A stretch of 64,000 bases of DNA from Cannabis sativa (GCF_029168945.1 NC_083610.1:73337580-73401579); one strand, 5' to 3'; counted from the first letter of the stretch, positions 11,249 to 24,600 are shown. Notes: generated by a model from the letters alone, not told the origin. Numbers and translations: made by a program.

Positions 11249-11468
11249 GAGAGGTAGATAGATACCCACTAAATTAATAATAATCCTCAAAAGAAAAAGA
11301 AGTAATTTTGGAAGTAAGGAAGTGGAAACAAAAAGCTAATTCGTTTTTTATGTATTTTATTTTTCATTTCTTTTTTGATACTATGCGTTTATATATATAA
11401 GATGTAAATCAATATTTGTAATTTCATCCCATTCTATAGTATAGTAAGAATTAGTGGTGGCCAGAGGC
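11249..11468 (+). promoter_or_regulatory. Core promoter and 5' UTR region of the MSL gene
   Basis: Between the hAT element and the start codon lies a TATA-like run (TTTATATATATAAG, about 11388-11401) some 70-80 bp before the ATG at 11469. This spacing fits a short 5' UTR beginning near 11425. Everything further upstream is hAT sequence, so native upstream elements, if any, have been pushed beyond 10493. Confidence 0.45.
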
Positions 11469-14400
11469 ATGGAAGTAGCGGAGAAAAGCAATAATAAAGA
11501 GCAGGTGGTTTTAACCATCGACCCACCACCACCACCACTACCAGATCATAATATTATCAGTAATAATCACAAAATCTTGAGACGTCTCAACTATTCAAAA
11601 CCAAGGTCTCGATTCGAGGAGTTCACTCATCCCTTAATCCCTCCCAACAGAGTCCCCGAATTCTCCCATGAACTCCACCCAACCACAACTTCATCCTCCG
11701 ATGATGATGATGATGATGATGATGATGAGAACGACGACGCCGAGTGGTACGGTGAAGTCTACAACGACGAAGACCACGACCGCTACAGAAAACAACAACG
11801 AAGACGCCAGAAAAAGATGAACAAAAGAGCAGTGATGGAATGTTCTCTGTTTCTCATCATAATGACTTGCTTAATCTGTTCCCTCACTCTTCAACCACTC
11901 AAACACAAGAGGCAATGGAGTTTGGAGATCTGGAAATGGTGCCTGATGATCATGGTCGTCTTCTGCGGCCGCCTACTCTCGGGCTGGGTCGTCGGTTTCT
12001 CCGTCTTCCTAATAGAGAAGAATTTCATGCTCAAAGAGAAAGTAGTCTATTTCGTTCACGGTCTCCGGAAAAGCTTCCAGAACTGCGCGTGGTTAGCACT
12101 CGTCCTAATTGCGTGGATGATCATGTTCCCGGACGTTCACAAACACCACAAATTCCTCAAAAAGATCTTCCGATTCCTAATCGCAATCTTAGTCGGCGCA
12201 ACGATTTGGCTACTGAAGATCGTGTTCGTCAAAGTTCTTGCATCCTCGTTCCACGTGGCCACCTTCTTCGATCGGATGAAGGAGAGCGTTTTCCACCATT
12301 ACATTTTGGACGCGCTCTCGGGTCCGCCCGCGGATGAAGAAGAGGATCAGATCGAGGAGACGCGGCTTCGGCGGCTTAAGGCTTCTAAGTCGATGCCGGC
12401 TCGGCTGATGAGGCAGCAAGATGGGTCTGGGAGGAGGAGGATTGATATGGATATGCTGAGGAAGCTGAGCAGGCAGCGTCGTGCCACGGCTTGGAGCGTG
12501 AGGAGGCTTGTGACTCACGTGATGTCTTCGGGGCTTTCCACTATATCGACCATGGTTGATGATTTTGGGACCACTGAGTCCGAAATTACCAGTGAGTGGG
12601 AGGCTCGTAACTCGGCCAAGAGGATTTTTAAGCATGTTGCCAAGACTGGTGCCAAGTTAGTTTATCATCTATACTCTACTCTCACTTATTATTTATTATA
12701 CACACTAATTTTGCCACATAAATTAACTTCCCCTATAATAAATAAATAAATTCTATCCTTATAAATAAATATTTAAATTAATTTTTCACTACAATAATAT
12801 TAATTGGTCTAAATAATGAATTTTTTTTTTTTTATATAAAAAATTAATTTAAATATACTAATAAAAAATAATATCTATATACATATATACTATATCTATA
12901 TAACTATAATTATCATCTCATCACTTTTCGTTCTTCTTTTTTATTTTTCTATATTTGATTGATATATTTATCTTGATTTGTTTTTTCAAGATATAATATA
13001 TTAATCAAATATTAAACTGGAATTTGAGTATTACTTCTAAGCCTCTAATCAAATTTATAAAAACTATTCATTGAAGGTACGTAATAATCTTTTAATAACA
13101 TGGTAAAGTACCAGGAACTAATGTTTTAAACATATAGTTTTTTTATCCATTCACTTAAATGTTTTACCTCATTATAATCACTTGACCTCCATTTTAATTT
13201 AGTTGTGATGATGATAATAGTATCACTATAAATTACTATCAAATATAATTATTTTAAAAATTAAATAAGTAATAAATAATTTATAATTTGTAATATTTAA
13301 CACAATACTTTTTTTTTTTTTTATAAAATTTTAATTATGATTAATTTTATTTTACAATTAATTTTTTATAATTAGTTACTAATAAAAATATTTTAGCAAT
13401 TAATTTTTTTATTTAAATTATTAAAATATTTATAGCAAAACTATTTATAATTTGAAACTATAACATATATATAACCTTGTAATTTAAAATTATTTCACAT
13501 ATAATCTTATAATTTGAAATTGTTACGAAAAAAATAAATAGAAGAAGAAAATATTAAAAACAAAAAGGGTTTCTTCCTCTTCGAAATCTATCTGTTATTA
13601 ACGCTTAAGATAAAACTTCAGAAATGTGTAAGAGAACAAACCAGATACATGAGAGCTCGATACAACTCGTAGAGACTCAGTGGATTGGGATTAAAAGAAA
13701 TAATTATTTATTTAACATATTTATTTAATAAATTTATTTTAAGAAGTTTAATTTTTGTAAAATAAAATGAAATTTTATTGCAATTATTATAATTAAATTG
13801 TTTGACGGTTAAAAATATTATAATATAGAAACTTAAATATAAAAATAAAATGATTTATAAATATTAATTACTCTATTCAATATTTTAATTATTTAATGAA
13901 AAAATAATTTTAGATTGTACCAAATAAATATATATAAAAAAATATCTAAGTCAAAAGGGATAATTACATAACGTATTATTTTTTGTAAAAAAAATTACAT
14001 TTTGTGTTTAAAGAATTTTTTTTACATTTTTACAGTTTTTTATAAAAATAACATGAAAACAATAAAAAAAAAAACTACATTAAAGTAAAATAAAAATAAC
14101 ATTTAAATAACAACAAAAAATAACATACAGATAACAAAAAATTAACAACAAATTAACAAGAGTACAATATAAAAAAACTATATTTTCTGTAAATAAAATA
14201 AAAAAAAATCATAAAAATATTTAAAATTCCGTGAAATCATATTTTTGTAATTTTTTTTTGTTGTTTTTGTGTATTTGTGAAATTATCCCATGTAAAAATG
14301 AGATGGATAAGTTAAGGAATACCTATTTTTTATATCCATTAATCAAAAATACTTTCATATTATATTTTATTAAAATATACCCACTTTTGTGAGTGTATTG

Positions 14401-17400
14401 TCTAATGTACCCTTACCCTCCACTTAAGTCTATCACATAATTTACATTATTCTAAGAAGTATAATGAGAACATCATCATAAAAGTGGGTATATTTTAAAG
14501 AATATAAAAAAAAAAAACAAAGTAAATTGAGTATACAATATAATTTCCTTATTTTTTTTTAATTAGATAGCAAAATTAAATATACAAAAATAAGATTATA
14601 AGTGCACCCATATATATATGGATTATTTTTTAATGAATATTAGCTATTGATGAGAACTTTTAAAGGATAACTATAATTAAATGTGAATTTTAAAAATTTT
14701 AATTTAATAACCGATAATAAAAAAATTAAAATATTTATGCTTAATTTTATTATTTAATTAAAAAAAGCTCTATTTTTTACACTAAAACATCAAATATATA
14801 TTTCTATTTAACATTACTTAACTCAAACTCAATTTCATTTAATTAGATATCAAAATTAAACTTAAAACATTAAAGGGCACACTGCCACGTTCAGTCGTCC
14901 ACAAACTTAACCCATGATTACAGTTCAATCATTCATGTTTTTTATAATCATAATTATTAATTTAAATAATTTATTGTTATATGAGAGTGATGTTGTTGGT
15001 ATGTTTTTTTATTGAGTGGAATTAATGCTCGTATAAAGCAAATGGGATAATATTATTAGTTAAGTACCTACCACTACACCAATTTTATCACTTTTTGAAA
15101 AAATTACCAACTACAAAAGAATGAATAGCTATAGGCCGGTGTGTTCCTTTTTCATTCCTTAAATTCTTTCTCTTATAAAATTAGTTATTCTTTTTGAATA
15201 CCAGTCGATTTGGATTTGAAGGTAGCGTGATCACTACCAAAACAAATTTGTTATTTTTTCTTCCATAAATGTTGTTATTTTATGAGGGAGAAATGTCTTG
15301 TTAATTAGAAACTCAATAAATATATATGGAATATTTTTTAAGGCATATTACCATGAGTAATAAATAAATTTAATTATGAATATTAATTTTAAAAATATTA
15401 AACCATTAAATTTTGGTCCGATAGCCAATAATAGAAGAAAATTTTAATTTTTTATGCTTAATTTAGGTACTTAATTAAAAAAAAATATCAAAAAATACAT
15501 ATTTTTACACTATATAAAAAATATGTTTATATGTAAAATATTTAAGTCAAATTCAACTTTTTTTATCGTTTTTTTGTATTATTTTTTTTTCAGCTGATGG
15601 ACTAATCTCAACCCATATAATGTAAAAATGAGAAATTTTTCTAATTAAATAGAAAAATTAATCATAAACACTCAAAATTTTCTAATATTACAAAACTCAT
15701 CAAAAGTGCACTCATATATATATATATATATATATCAATACATAAAATCCGCACAACATTTAATGTATACACATAATAGAATCAGGGCCGACCCTGAAAA
15801 TATATGGGCCAAAGACGAATTAAATTTTGGGGCCCTCAAAAATATATAAAATAAAACATAAAAGAAAGGTGTTATGGGATTTGAACTCATGACCTTTGAC
15901 ATTATGTCATCCACCTCAACCAACTAAGATATATATATATATATATATTTGTTACTTATAATACATTTAAATTTTACTTAAATAAAAGCTTAATAATTTT
16001 TTCTATTTTTTATTTTGGACCCCGGAAAGTGTGGGCCCTAGGCACGGGCCTAGCCTGCCTATGCCTAGGGCCGGCCCTGAATAGAATCAGCTTTGATACT
16101 ATTTGTTAGTTTTGTGGTACTAAATTAGGTATGCATCAGAAATATATTTTCTGATTATCATCGTACCACATCTCAAGGATCACCACCTATATACATGAAA
16201 TATGAAATAAAAAGATGACATGAAATATTTACCTCTTAAAGCGAGTCAGGATATTCTTGAATCTTTTCGTAAGTTGTATCCTTATAATAGTGATGAAGAA
16301 CTCACATCGTGATTTTCTAGACCTTCCACTACACACAAAGATTAGTATGAGCTAATAGGATAAAACTGTATAAGTGTTCTTGGTTTGATCTCAACTCACG
16401 GGCAATAACTCTTTTTCTCTGGGGTGAATAGTGATATGATTAATTAATCTTTTTAGATTTCCTAAATTATAGGGTATATATAAATTTAGGATAATTACAT
16501 TAATTTAAATTAATATAATAATAATAAAAATTTAATTAAAAAATTTATTTATTATTTTAAATATTAAAATAATAATATTTAAATAAATATCTTTAACCAA
16601 TTCTATTATAGCTATTTATTTTGAATTTAAATATTTAGTTTAAAGTAAATATTATATAATAACCGATTAAGCGAATCTCTCAACCACTTAAGAGAATATC
16701 TCAACCACTTGAAGAGAATCTCTCAATTATTTTGAGAGAATATCTCAACTAACATAAATATTTATAACTATTTTTTAAATTTAAATTCAAATAAATATTA
16801 TCTTTTGAATTAATTAATTAATTAATCTACATACAAATCTAGTAGGGCTCGACTTATTTTATAGGTGTATCCCTTGTCTTAACACAGTGATTATAGCACC
16901 ATCATTGTCTTAACTAGACAATGGCGATGTCTTTGTCTAGACAAAATTTTGTATTTTCTCCAATTTATTTAAATAATAAATTTGCAATAAATTATTTATT
17001 ACAAAATATATAATTACTATTTTGACAATTTAAAATAGATTTTTTTGAATATCATTATACAACTTAATCCATTCCCTTGATAGTGTTTCAAGGCGGCGAT
17101 CCAAATTATTAAGAATCTAATAAATAATTTATATAAAGTAAGATTTTTTTTTTTAAAAAAAAAAAATCAAACTTATTTATATTTGTAAACTCATATCTTA
17201 ACAAATAAAGAAAAATAATTAAAAATTCAATAAAAATATATAATTATTTTGAAAAAAAAAAGTTATAAATTAAACTAAATTTTTACTTAAACAAATTTAT
17301 ATTTTTTTAGAAAAATAAAATATACTCAAGTTTGTGCTCGTAAAATTTAGTTTTTACAAAAAATAAATTTTTAATATATTATTTTTAATATCTAAATGAA

Positions 17401-18928
17401 TTTTTTAATAAAAAATAAATAACTTTTTAAATCGCTTAATTAGTTTTAAAATTATAATATATATTTTAATTTTTTTAATTATTCAAAATAATTTTTTCTT
17501 AAGATCTAAATTAATTTTTTAAGATTTACTTAAAAAAGTATTAAATCTTTCTCATGTTTATTTTGAGGGGGTACGATTTGATAGTTGTCAAAATTTAGGG
17601 GGCAAAATTGTTAATTTACAAAGACACTTCATCATTTAAACAGAATAATGTGACTGAACCTAAGAGAAGGACTAAATTTCTGTAGACGTAAAAGTTAAGG
17701 GGGATTCTTAACAAGTCGTATATTTTAGGGGGCAAAATAAGTATTGTCGAAAGTTCAAGAGTAAAATTTACTAATTACTCTTAAATTTAATATAATTAAT
17801 CTTAACAATTTGATGTCTAACTCAATTATTACCTTTAACAAGATACATAGAAGAGGGCGATTTACTTCGCTTCCTCAAGTATGAAGAGGTTTACACCATC
17901 TTCCCTCTTTTCGAAGGATCAGAAGGTGGAAAGATCTCAAAGTCTTCCTTCCGAAACTGGGTGGTAAATTACAAAACTAATTATATCATATTTTTTAATT
18001 AATTAGTCTATTAGAATAAAATAAATTAAAATATATGAAACTCGATATTTCTGTATATATAATACACAGGTGCAAGCATATGTAGAGCGAAAAGCTCTTG
18101 CGCATTCTCTAAACGACACGAAAACAGCAGTCCACCAACTTCACAAGTTGGCGAGCGCAGTGGTGATGGTGGTGATAACGGTGGTGTCACTCCTAGTGAT
18201 GGGATTGGCCACAACCAAGGTGGTTTTTGTGGTCACCTCGCAACTTCTTCTAGTTGGGTTCATGTTTCAGAACACATGCAAGACAATGTTCGAGTCCATC
18301 ATCTTTGTCTTCGTCATGCACCCCTTTGATGTTGGTGATCGTTGTGTCGTTGACGGCATTCAGATGATTGTGGAGGAGATGAACATTCTTACCACAGTAT
18401 TCTTGAGATATGACAACGAGAAGATTTACTATCCCAACTCTGTGCTACTCACCAAGCCTATTAGTAATTTTAGAAGGAGCCCTGATATGGCTGATGCTGT
18501 AGAGTTCACCATTGATTTCTCTACTCCCTTAGATGACATTGTCCAGCTCAAGAAAGCCATACAAATGTACGTAATTATATATATATATATATATGTATTT
18601 GTATTACATTATATACATATTCATCAATTCTCTTATATGGATATGGATGTGCAGATACATAGAGAGTAAACCGAAGCAGTGGCATCCGAAACACAGCGTG
18701 TTAGTTAAGGAGATAGAGAACGTGAATGAGATGAGAATGGGTCTATACGTGCAACACACCATGAACCATCAGAACTATGGTGAAAAGAGCAGTCGAAGAT
18801 CAGAGCTCGTCTTTGAACTTAAGAGGATATTTGAAACTCTTTCCATTAAATATCATCTTCTCCCTCAAGAAGTACGTCTCACTCAATTCAACATGCTCCC
18901 CAACCCCAGCCCTAGTCTTTCAACTTGA
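11469..18928 (+). CDS. MSL10: MscS-like mechanosensitive ion channel, MSL10 type
   Basis: I build four exons: 11469-12655, 17843-17963, 18070-18566 and 18655-18928 (TGA). They join in frame to 692 residues and every intron is GT-AG. I chose the ATG at 11469 because the ORF upstream of it has no other ATG. The N-terminus is cytosolic and acidic, with a nine-Asp run at residues 78-86. Four hydrophobic segments follow in exon 1 (starting AVMECSLFLIIMT). A fifth and sixth lie in exon 3 with the MscS core: NTCKTMFESI, VMHPFDVGDRCVVDG and TTVFLRYDNEKIYYPNS. Exon 4 holds the end of the cytosolic domain (NHQNYGEKSSRRSELVFELK). The family forms stretch-gated, anion-preferring channels; MSL9/10 act at the plasma membrane. 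The length is slightly below that of Arabidopsis MSL10 (about 730). MSL9 versus MSL10 cannot be separated here. Confidence 0.93.
14372..14497. repeat. Short inverted repeat, MITE-like
   Basis: AAAATATACCCACTTTT near 14373 is mirrored by AAAAGTGGGTATATTTT near 14480, about 90 bp apart. It could be the core of a small foldback element; no target duplication was identified. Confidence 0.35.
15783..16079. mobile_element. Small hAT element (297 bp) carrying a tRNA-like half
   Basis: The ends are 13 bp inverted repeats CAGGGCCGACCCT and CAGGGCCGGCCCT with one mismatch. They are flanked by an exact 8 bp duplication AATAGAAT (15775-15782 and 16080-16087), so this is hAT. Inside, on the - strand near 15870-15930, lies a tRNA-like stretch; see the separate entry. 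Confidence 0.88.
15868..15932 (-). other. tRNA-derived fragment inside the hAT element
   Basis: On the - strand the text runs CTTAGTTGGTTGAG (like tRNA box A and the D arm), then a TGACATAATGTCA hairpin, then GAGTTCAAATCCC. The last is a good match to box B and forms a T arm of five pairs with the seven-base loop TTCAAAT. The 5' acceptor strand has been replaced by a TA repeat, and the anticodon hairpin has too small a loop for a working tRNA. Read as a tRNA relic or SINE head captured by the transposon. Confidence 0.5.
16104..17000 (-). repeat. LTR-like fragment with degenerate primer binding site
   Basis: On the - strand the left edge reads ...ACTAACA followed by AATAGTATCAAAGC, a degenerate form of the initiator-Met primer binding site (TGGTATCAGAGC) directly after an LTR end. 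The rest is non-coding. It includes four imperfect copies of a roughly 24 bp unit with GAGAATCTCTCAACCACTT (16661-16758). The right edge is a guess. Confidence 0.35.
16661..16758. repeat. Imperfect ~24 bp tandem repeat, four units
   Basis: Units share the core AGAGAATMTCTCAA and differ at a few sites. It lies inside the LTR-like fragment in MSL intron 1. Confidence 0.5.
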
Positions 18929-19332
18929 AACTCTTTGCTTAGCTTCTTTTTTTATAATGAGTTTTCATTGTATTTTTCTATTGTGTGGTGATCGATACAT
19001 ATTTATTATCTTCTTATTTGTGTGTACTTAGTTTATATATTAATGTTCAGAGTTTTTAATCAACGGTTGCTATGGTTTATTGATGTCTATCACTTGGTGC
19101 AAGCAATATTGATTCAGATTGTTGATGTAGTTTGACATCTTTGTAAATGTACGTTATATAATAGAGATTATACATGACAAAACTGCTATGTAATTTTTTG
19201 CCTTTATTAAACTAGTCATTTACTATAAAAATCTAATTCATATCATGAAGATAAAGATGGCTAATTAGATTAACCTAAATCTTGAGAAATCATGAACTTC
19301 TATTTATGTTACTAGACTCTTTGATTCACTTG
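18929..19332 (+). other. MSL 3' UTR and downstream spacer
   Basis: T-rich, non-coding stretch directly after the MSL stop. No clear AATAAA signal was seen in the first 250 bp. A CACTA-like end begins at 19333. Confidence 0.5.
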
Positions 19333-19620
19333 CATTACTAGAAAATTAGGTTTTAGAAGAGTTTTCTTGAGCTTTCAGCATCGATTTTGGCAAAATTCGT
19401 TACCGACGTTATTCTAGATAATGCCATAGAGGGGCAGCATTAACCGACGGTATAAAGAGACCCTATGTCGTCAGTTATTATAAAATAACCGACGACATAA
19501 GGACGTGTCATTTGTATAATGCGTCTTTATAGCGTCGATTATTAGCAAATAACTAATGCGGTATTACTTTATGGCGTCAATTATTTATAAATAACTGACC
19601 TTATAGAAAATTAAATATTT
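19333..19620 (+). mobile_element. CACTA-like transposon end
   Basis: The text begins CATTACTAGAAAATTAGG, one change from the CACTACTAGAAAA start of plant CACTA elements. It is followed by many short subterminal repeats around ACCGACG/ATAACCGACG in both orientations (19400-19590), the expected transposase-binding architecture. The matching far end was not found, so only this end, or a fragment, is present. Confidence 0.5.
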
Positions 19621-20342
19621 TTATTTATTTTTCACATATTTATTTTTGTTTATTTTTATTAATTTATTTAAATTAAATATTATTTTCATATAAATAAAAA
19701 TTAAATTAATTATGTAACTAAATGTATATATACATTATTCTAAATAAATATATTACACAAATATTTTAAAATTAGTCTAAGTATTTACAAATTATTATCT
19801 AACCAAACATAAAAAAATAAAGAAAAACAAATTTACAAGCTATCTAATCAAATAAAGAAAAATAGGGAGAAAAAATTCTTATGCAATTTAGCATCACTGC
19901 AAGCCTTCGTGAATCACTGCAGGTCTTTATGAATCATCGCAAGTAATAGTTCTATCTACTGTCGTTGTAACGGTAACAACTCAATTTTTGCATCATATGC
20001 CTTCTTACTTCCAAACTGTAAAAAAAATATTTTTATTAGTACATGTATTTGTTATACCCAAAATTTGGCTATTTACCAGAAGCTGACACGTGTACTACAA
20101 AAGAAATATGAATAAGCTCAATGATTATAATACTAAATTGCATTATTAAATGCGACTAAATAACTCATCTCAATTAATTATAGTTGATAGAAATATTCAA
20201 ACTCGCTACCACATAAGCATATGCGAGATAAGAGTAATAATTATTAATAGATGTAATTGACGAGATAATATGCCTATCTCTGAATAAATAGAATATATGT
20301 GATGATCTTCAGTAGACAACCTGACAGCTCTAATACCAAAAT
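19621..20342. other. Non-coding, part Gypsy internal sequence
   Basis: AT-rich to about 20050. From there to 20342 the - strand reads as the leader just after a Gypsy LTR: TTTTGGTATTAGAGC, a near-match to the initiator-Met primer binding site (20328-20340), then GTCTACTGAAGATC. There is no ORF of substance. Confidence 0.4.
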
Positions 20343-21665
20343 TATAACGCCTTAATGATTAGGCACGCTATAGTGACTTTTAATTACAATGCACACATTT
20401 GCTAATCAAAGGGTTTTATTAAAAATCGAGATAATTTTAAACTTTTATATTCTAAATATGTATAAACTTATCCAAAAGGGTTGGGATCCCATTTTTAAAC
20501 TTATTTATACAATCAAAATAAACTTTATAAACATGTCGCACATCGACTACAAAAGGAAACTTGAGTTGTCTTGAGACTGAACTCTTCAAGTCGTTCTGTC
20601 TGGACATGTACAACCATCTCTAAGCTCTGGACTCATTGCTGCTCAGCCTTAACATTTCCTTTACCTACACATTCAAGCAATAACTGTGAGTCGATAAACT
20701 CAGTAAGAAAAGCATATAACATACAATATATTACCGACTTGTATTTAGGTGCTCATACACCTATCTACAAGGCTTCACAAATGATTAAGAACATTCTTAA
20801 CAAAGGTACGACCTCTGTACCACATGCACTATATATTGCTATTGTACTAGTGTTGGTAGGATTTGAACCGTACCCTGAGTACAACTAAGTATTATACCAC
20901 ATGCACTAGTGTTGGTAACACCAGATTACACTCTTAAACATCATGTGTTGTTCCACATGCACTTAGTACCGCTACCGTACTAGTATTGGTAACATATGAA
21001 TCATATAACAGCATGTATATAACATACATACAAATATACACATATATATATTCTATGCTAATCTTACCTCGTTTTTAAATTCAAGTGTGTCGATCGACCT
21101 GAATAGAAAATCTCACACTGAACAAAGGCCCTAGTCACAATCACGTAAAATAGGTAAACAACTTTCTAAAACAATTTCGGGAATCTAAACTTGAAACTAG
21201 AAGTTTCCCTATCGATAAATAGCATGACAAAGTCCTAAATATCATGGAAATACAAGAAAATCAACTAAATGAAAAAACTGCCTGAAAAATGGCAGGCCAT
21301 TTCAGTAAAAATAGCAAGCTATTTTTTGGGTCTTTCCCTAAAAGAATGGTAGACAGTTTTTGCAAAAACAGTCTATCGTTTTTCACTGTAGAAAAAAAAA
21401 AAGACTCTTCAATTTGACTCAACACTACTCTAAACTTTCCAAAATTCTCCAGAATTCCTATAATCATCATTATGAACCATTTCCAAGTGACAGAATCAAA
21501 AATAACACAAACATGCACAATCCACCATAGTTGAGTTAAGTGTGAGTTCTTGAACTCAAACTTGCTCAACATCATAATCAGCCCTTAAATTTAACTCAAA
21601 TAAGCCTAAAACAACTTAATTCAATTTCAGAAAACATCCCCTAGCTCCTAGGGTTCGGACAAAAC

Positions 21666-24600
21666 TGTTGGGTTTTATGCCCTAAATAAAACTCATTTCA
21701 ATATAATCAGATTTACTTATTAATATAGATCAGAAATAACATTTAATGTTGCATGGTTCACATGATTTATTTCATGATTATATGTACATAATGTATGAAT
21801 TCTATTTAAGTCCAGAACATATCAATGTGTTAATGATTATCGTGTTGTCAACACAGTGGAATATAATTTTAATTATATGTTCGAAAGTTTATTCCCTGAT
21901 TTGTCAGAACACTGGATTTAGACTGACATGGTATAGGTATTCTTACACCTTGGATAAGTGTTATGTCCTTTCCAGGACATTGGCAAAGTTTACCAGCATC
22001 GGATGTATGGAGTATAGATCGGAAGGGACCGATATTGAACTTTGATTAGATATATTAGAATTTACCGTAATATCTATTCAATTCAATATCACCTGTTGAT
22101 CCTAGATCAAATGATCTTAATCCTGATATGATTAGGTTCAATCTCAAGAGTGTTATTCGTGTTCTTTGATTTGTTAGTTAAGCCTACTTTTGGGTCAGGG
22201 TGATACGTACATTTTGGGAATACAGTAGTGCAATTGAGTGGGAGCGCTAACATAAATATGGAATCTATAGCTTCTATCTGGCGAATAGAAAGTAAATGAT
22301 GATTTCCTTCGAGCTTAACCAAACGAAAATAAATGGTGGAGATCTCATTTCACTTAGCTGAAATATCATTTATACAGGGTTAAGTGTTTTAAGGATAAAA
22401 TACATTGTAGGGTGTTACGGTAATTTAATCCCTTTACAGTGTAAATCATCTATATAGAGGATCATTGATCACATTAGGGTTATAACAATGGATAACTAAT
22501 GACGTGTCTATATCGTGGAACATATAGAGCGTTCTATATACTGAGAGTGCAATTCTAAGTTATATGCGTGGATTCAACGAAGAATTAATAATTCAGTGAA
22601 TTTAATATATAAATTCTTGATCTACTTATTGGAAGCTCGGATATATAGATCCATGGTCCCCATACTAGTTGAGACCATACTGCTTGTAAGACTCAGTTAA
22701 TTGATTTTGATTAATCAATTATAATTCTAAAGTTAGACTATGTCTACTTTGTGAATTTTCACTAAACAATGGCAAAATTGTAAAGAAAAGAGATTCTAGG
22801 TTTATTTATTAATTAAGAGACTTTATATGTCTAATTAATAAATATATTAAATGACAATATTATTTAATAATTAATTTTAGTTATTAAATAATTAGAATTG
22901 GCATTTAAATAGTTGAATTTGAAAATTGGCTTTTTTGAGAAAATCAGATACAGGAATGATAAAACAGAAAAATTGCATAAATGAGGCCCATTATCCAAGC
23001 CCATGGCCGGCCACACTTTATGGGTTTTATCATTTATTTTTTCATTATTTTAATGCCAAATAATTCTAACCTAAACCTAGGTGGTTACCTATAAATAGAT
23101 AGTGATGGCTAGGGCTGAGCATTTATACTGCTGGGCCGACCAACCCGGCCGACCCAACCCGAAAATGGGCCGAACAGGTTGCTTAAAAGTGGGCCGAAAG
23201 TTAAATGGGTGCAAAATTTGTCAACCCGTGTAGGATGGGTCGGAAACGGGCTCAGCCATTTGTGGCCCAATCAACCCAACCCGGCCCGCACTATTCACAT
23301 TAATATATATATATATATATATATATTTATCCATATAAATAACATTTTATTCTTTTTCCTAACCCTAACTTAACCCTAAGAGACCGCCTCCTTCACTTCA
23401 CCTTTCTTTCTATTGTTCAGACAAACACAGCCCATCTCCCTCTCTCTTTTGTATGAATTTCCTAACCCTAGTAGACATAAGGATGCCGCCTCCCTCCTCT
23501 CTCTCTCTCTCTCTCTCTCTTTCTCTGTATCAGCTTTGCACTTTCCCTTACCTGACGCGCACACACACCACCATTGGCAAGTTTTTCTACCATAAAAACT
23601 CAAACAAGGGTGCAAATAAGGTAAGTTATGTCTCTAATCTTTATTTTTTTCTTTGCTGGAAGTTTGATGGATGACCTTTCTCAATCGCAATCTCACCCAT
23701 TTTTTTTTGGTTTGCTGGAAAAATCTCAGGCAAGGGCCGGCGACGGTACTCTATCCCACGACTCTCTTTGCTCTCTCATTTGGCACTCAACAACAATCTC
23801 CCTCCGTCCAGGACCACACCAAATCAGTCCAACACCCATGTTCGTCTCTTTCCCTTTGTTATTTTTATTTCATTAGAAACTTTTGTTATTTTTATTTTAT
23901 TAGAAAAAAAAAGCAGATTTAATTATTTTTTATTTTTTTTATTTTTGTTTCTGATTTTTTATATAATGAGTTATTAAATGAGTATTTAATTTGTAGTGTA
24001 ATATTTTATAATTAGATTTGATCATATTGTTTATGTTATTGTAAAAAGGAATCAAATTATTTTTATTATTTATGTTGTTTTAGAAAAAGTTTCAGATTAT
24101 TTTTTTTTATGTATATATAAACATGAGATATATTTGTATGTTATATTATTTATTTCTTTTTTCAGATTGAGCTCAAAGAATTAATGTTGAAAATGCCAAC
24201 TAGTAAATAAAAACTCTATAGCTATTTTGCTTGACTGGGAATAATTAAAATAAAGGTATTTTGTCCACTCCTTGATTTGATTAACATATAACTTGTATTT
24301 GTTGATATTTTCTAACTTCAAACTTTATTTGTTCAATTTTTTGGTGCTCATTGATTTATGTTCAGATTTTTTTGTTGTTGCTGTTTTCCTTTTAGTAGTT
24401 ATAGAATATATATAGTAGTTTTATATAGATTGCCCATAAATTTGAATAATTTTCTATGTTGAATTGTTGGTAATGAACTTGAGGACAAGGATACCAAAAG
24501 GAGAAGACTTGATATTCTTGATTGATGATGTTGGAAATATTATATGTTATTTTTTTCAAGTTTGTAGTCACTCACTGTGATTGTCTAGTTACTCATAGGC

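Larger units (their letters stand above)
12656..17842 (+). other. Intron 1 of the MSL gene (5.2 kb, transposon-containing)
   Basis: The intron runs from GTTAGT at 12656 to AACAAG at 17842. It is very AT-rich with no coding potential. It contains a small hAT element (15783-16079), an LTR-like piece (about 16104-17000), an 18 bp inverted repeat pair (14372-14389 and 14480-14497) and several (TA)n runs. The other introns of the gene are 106 and 88 bp, so this one appears to have grown by insertion. Confidence 0.8.

Noticed and set aside
11840..12337. 165-codon + strand ORF in another frame of MSL exon 1
   Set aside because: It overlaps the well-supported MSL frame, and its protein is a shifted reading with no domain.
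12210..12635. 141-codon - strand ORF
   Set aside because: It lies entirely opposite MSL exon 1 and is Pro/His/Arg-rich as expected of an antisense shadow of a GC-richer coding exon.
15868..15932. Functional tRNA gene
   Set aside because: The 5' acceptor strand is absent and the anticodon hairpin has too small a loop.
23370..23980. Cluster of overlapping ORFs on both strands
   Set aside because: Low-complexity Ser/Leu or Arg/Glu runs from the (TC)n tract inside the hAT element; no transposase motif.
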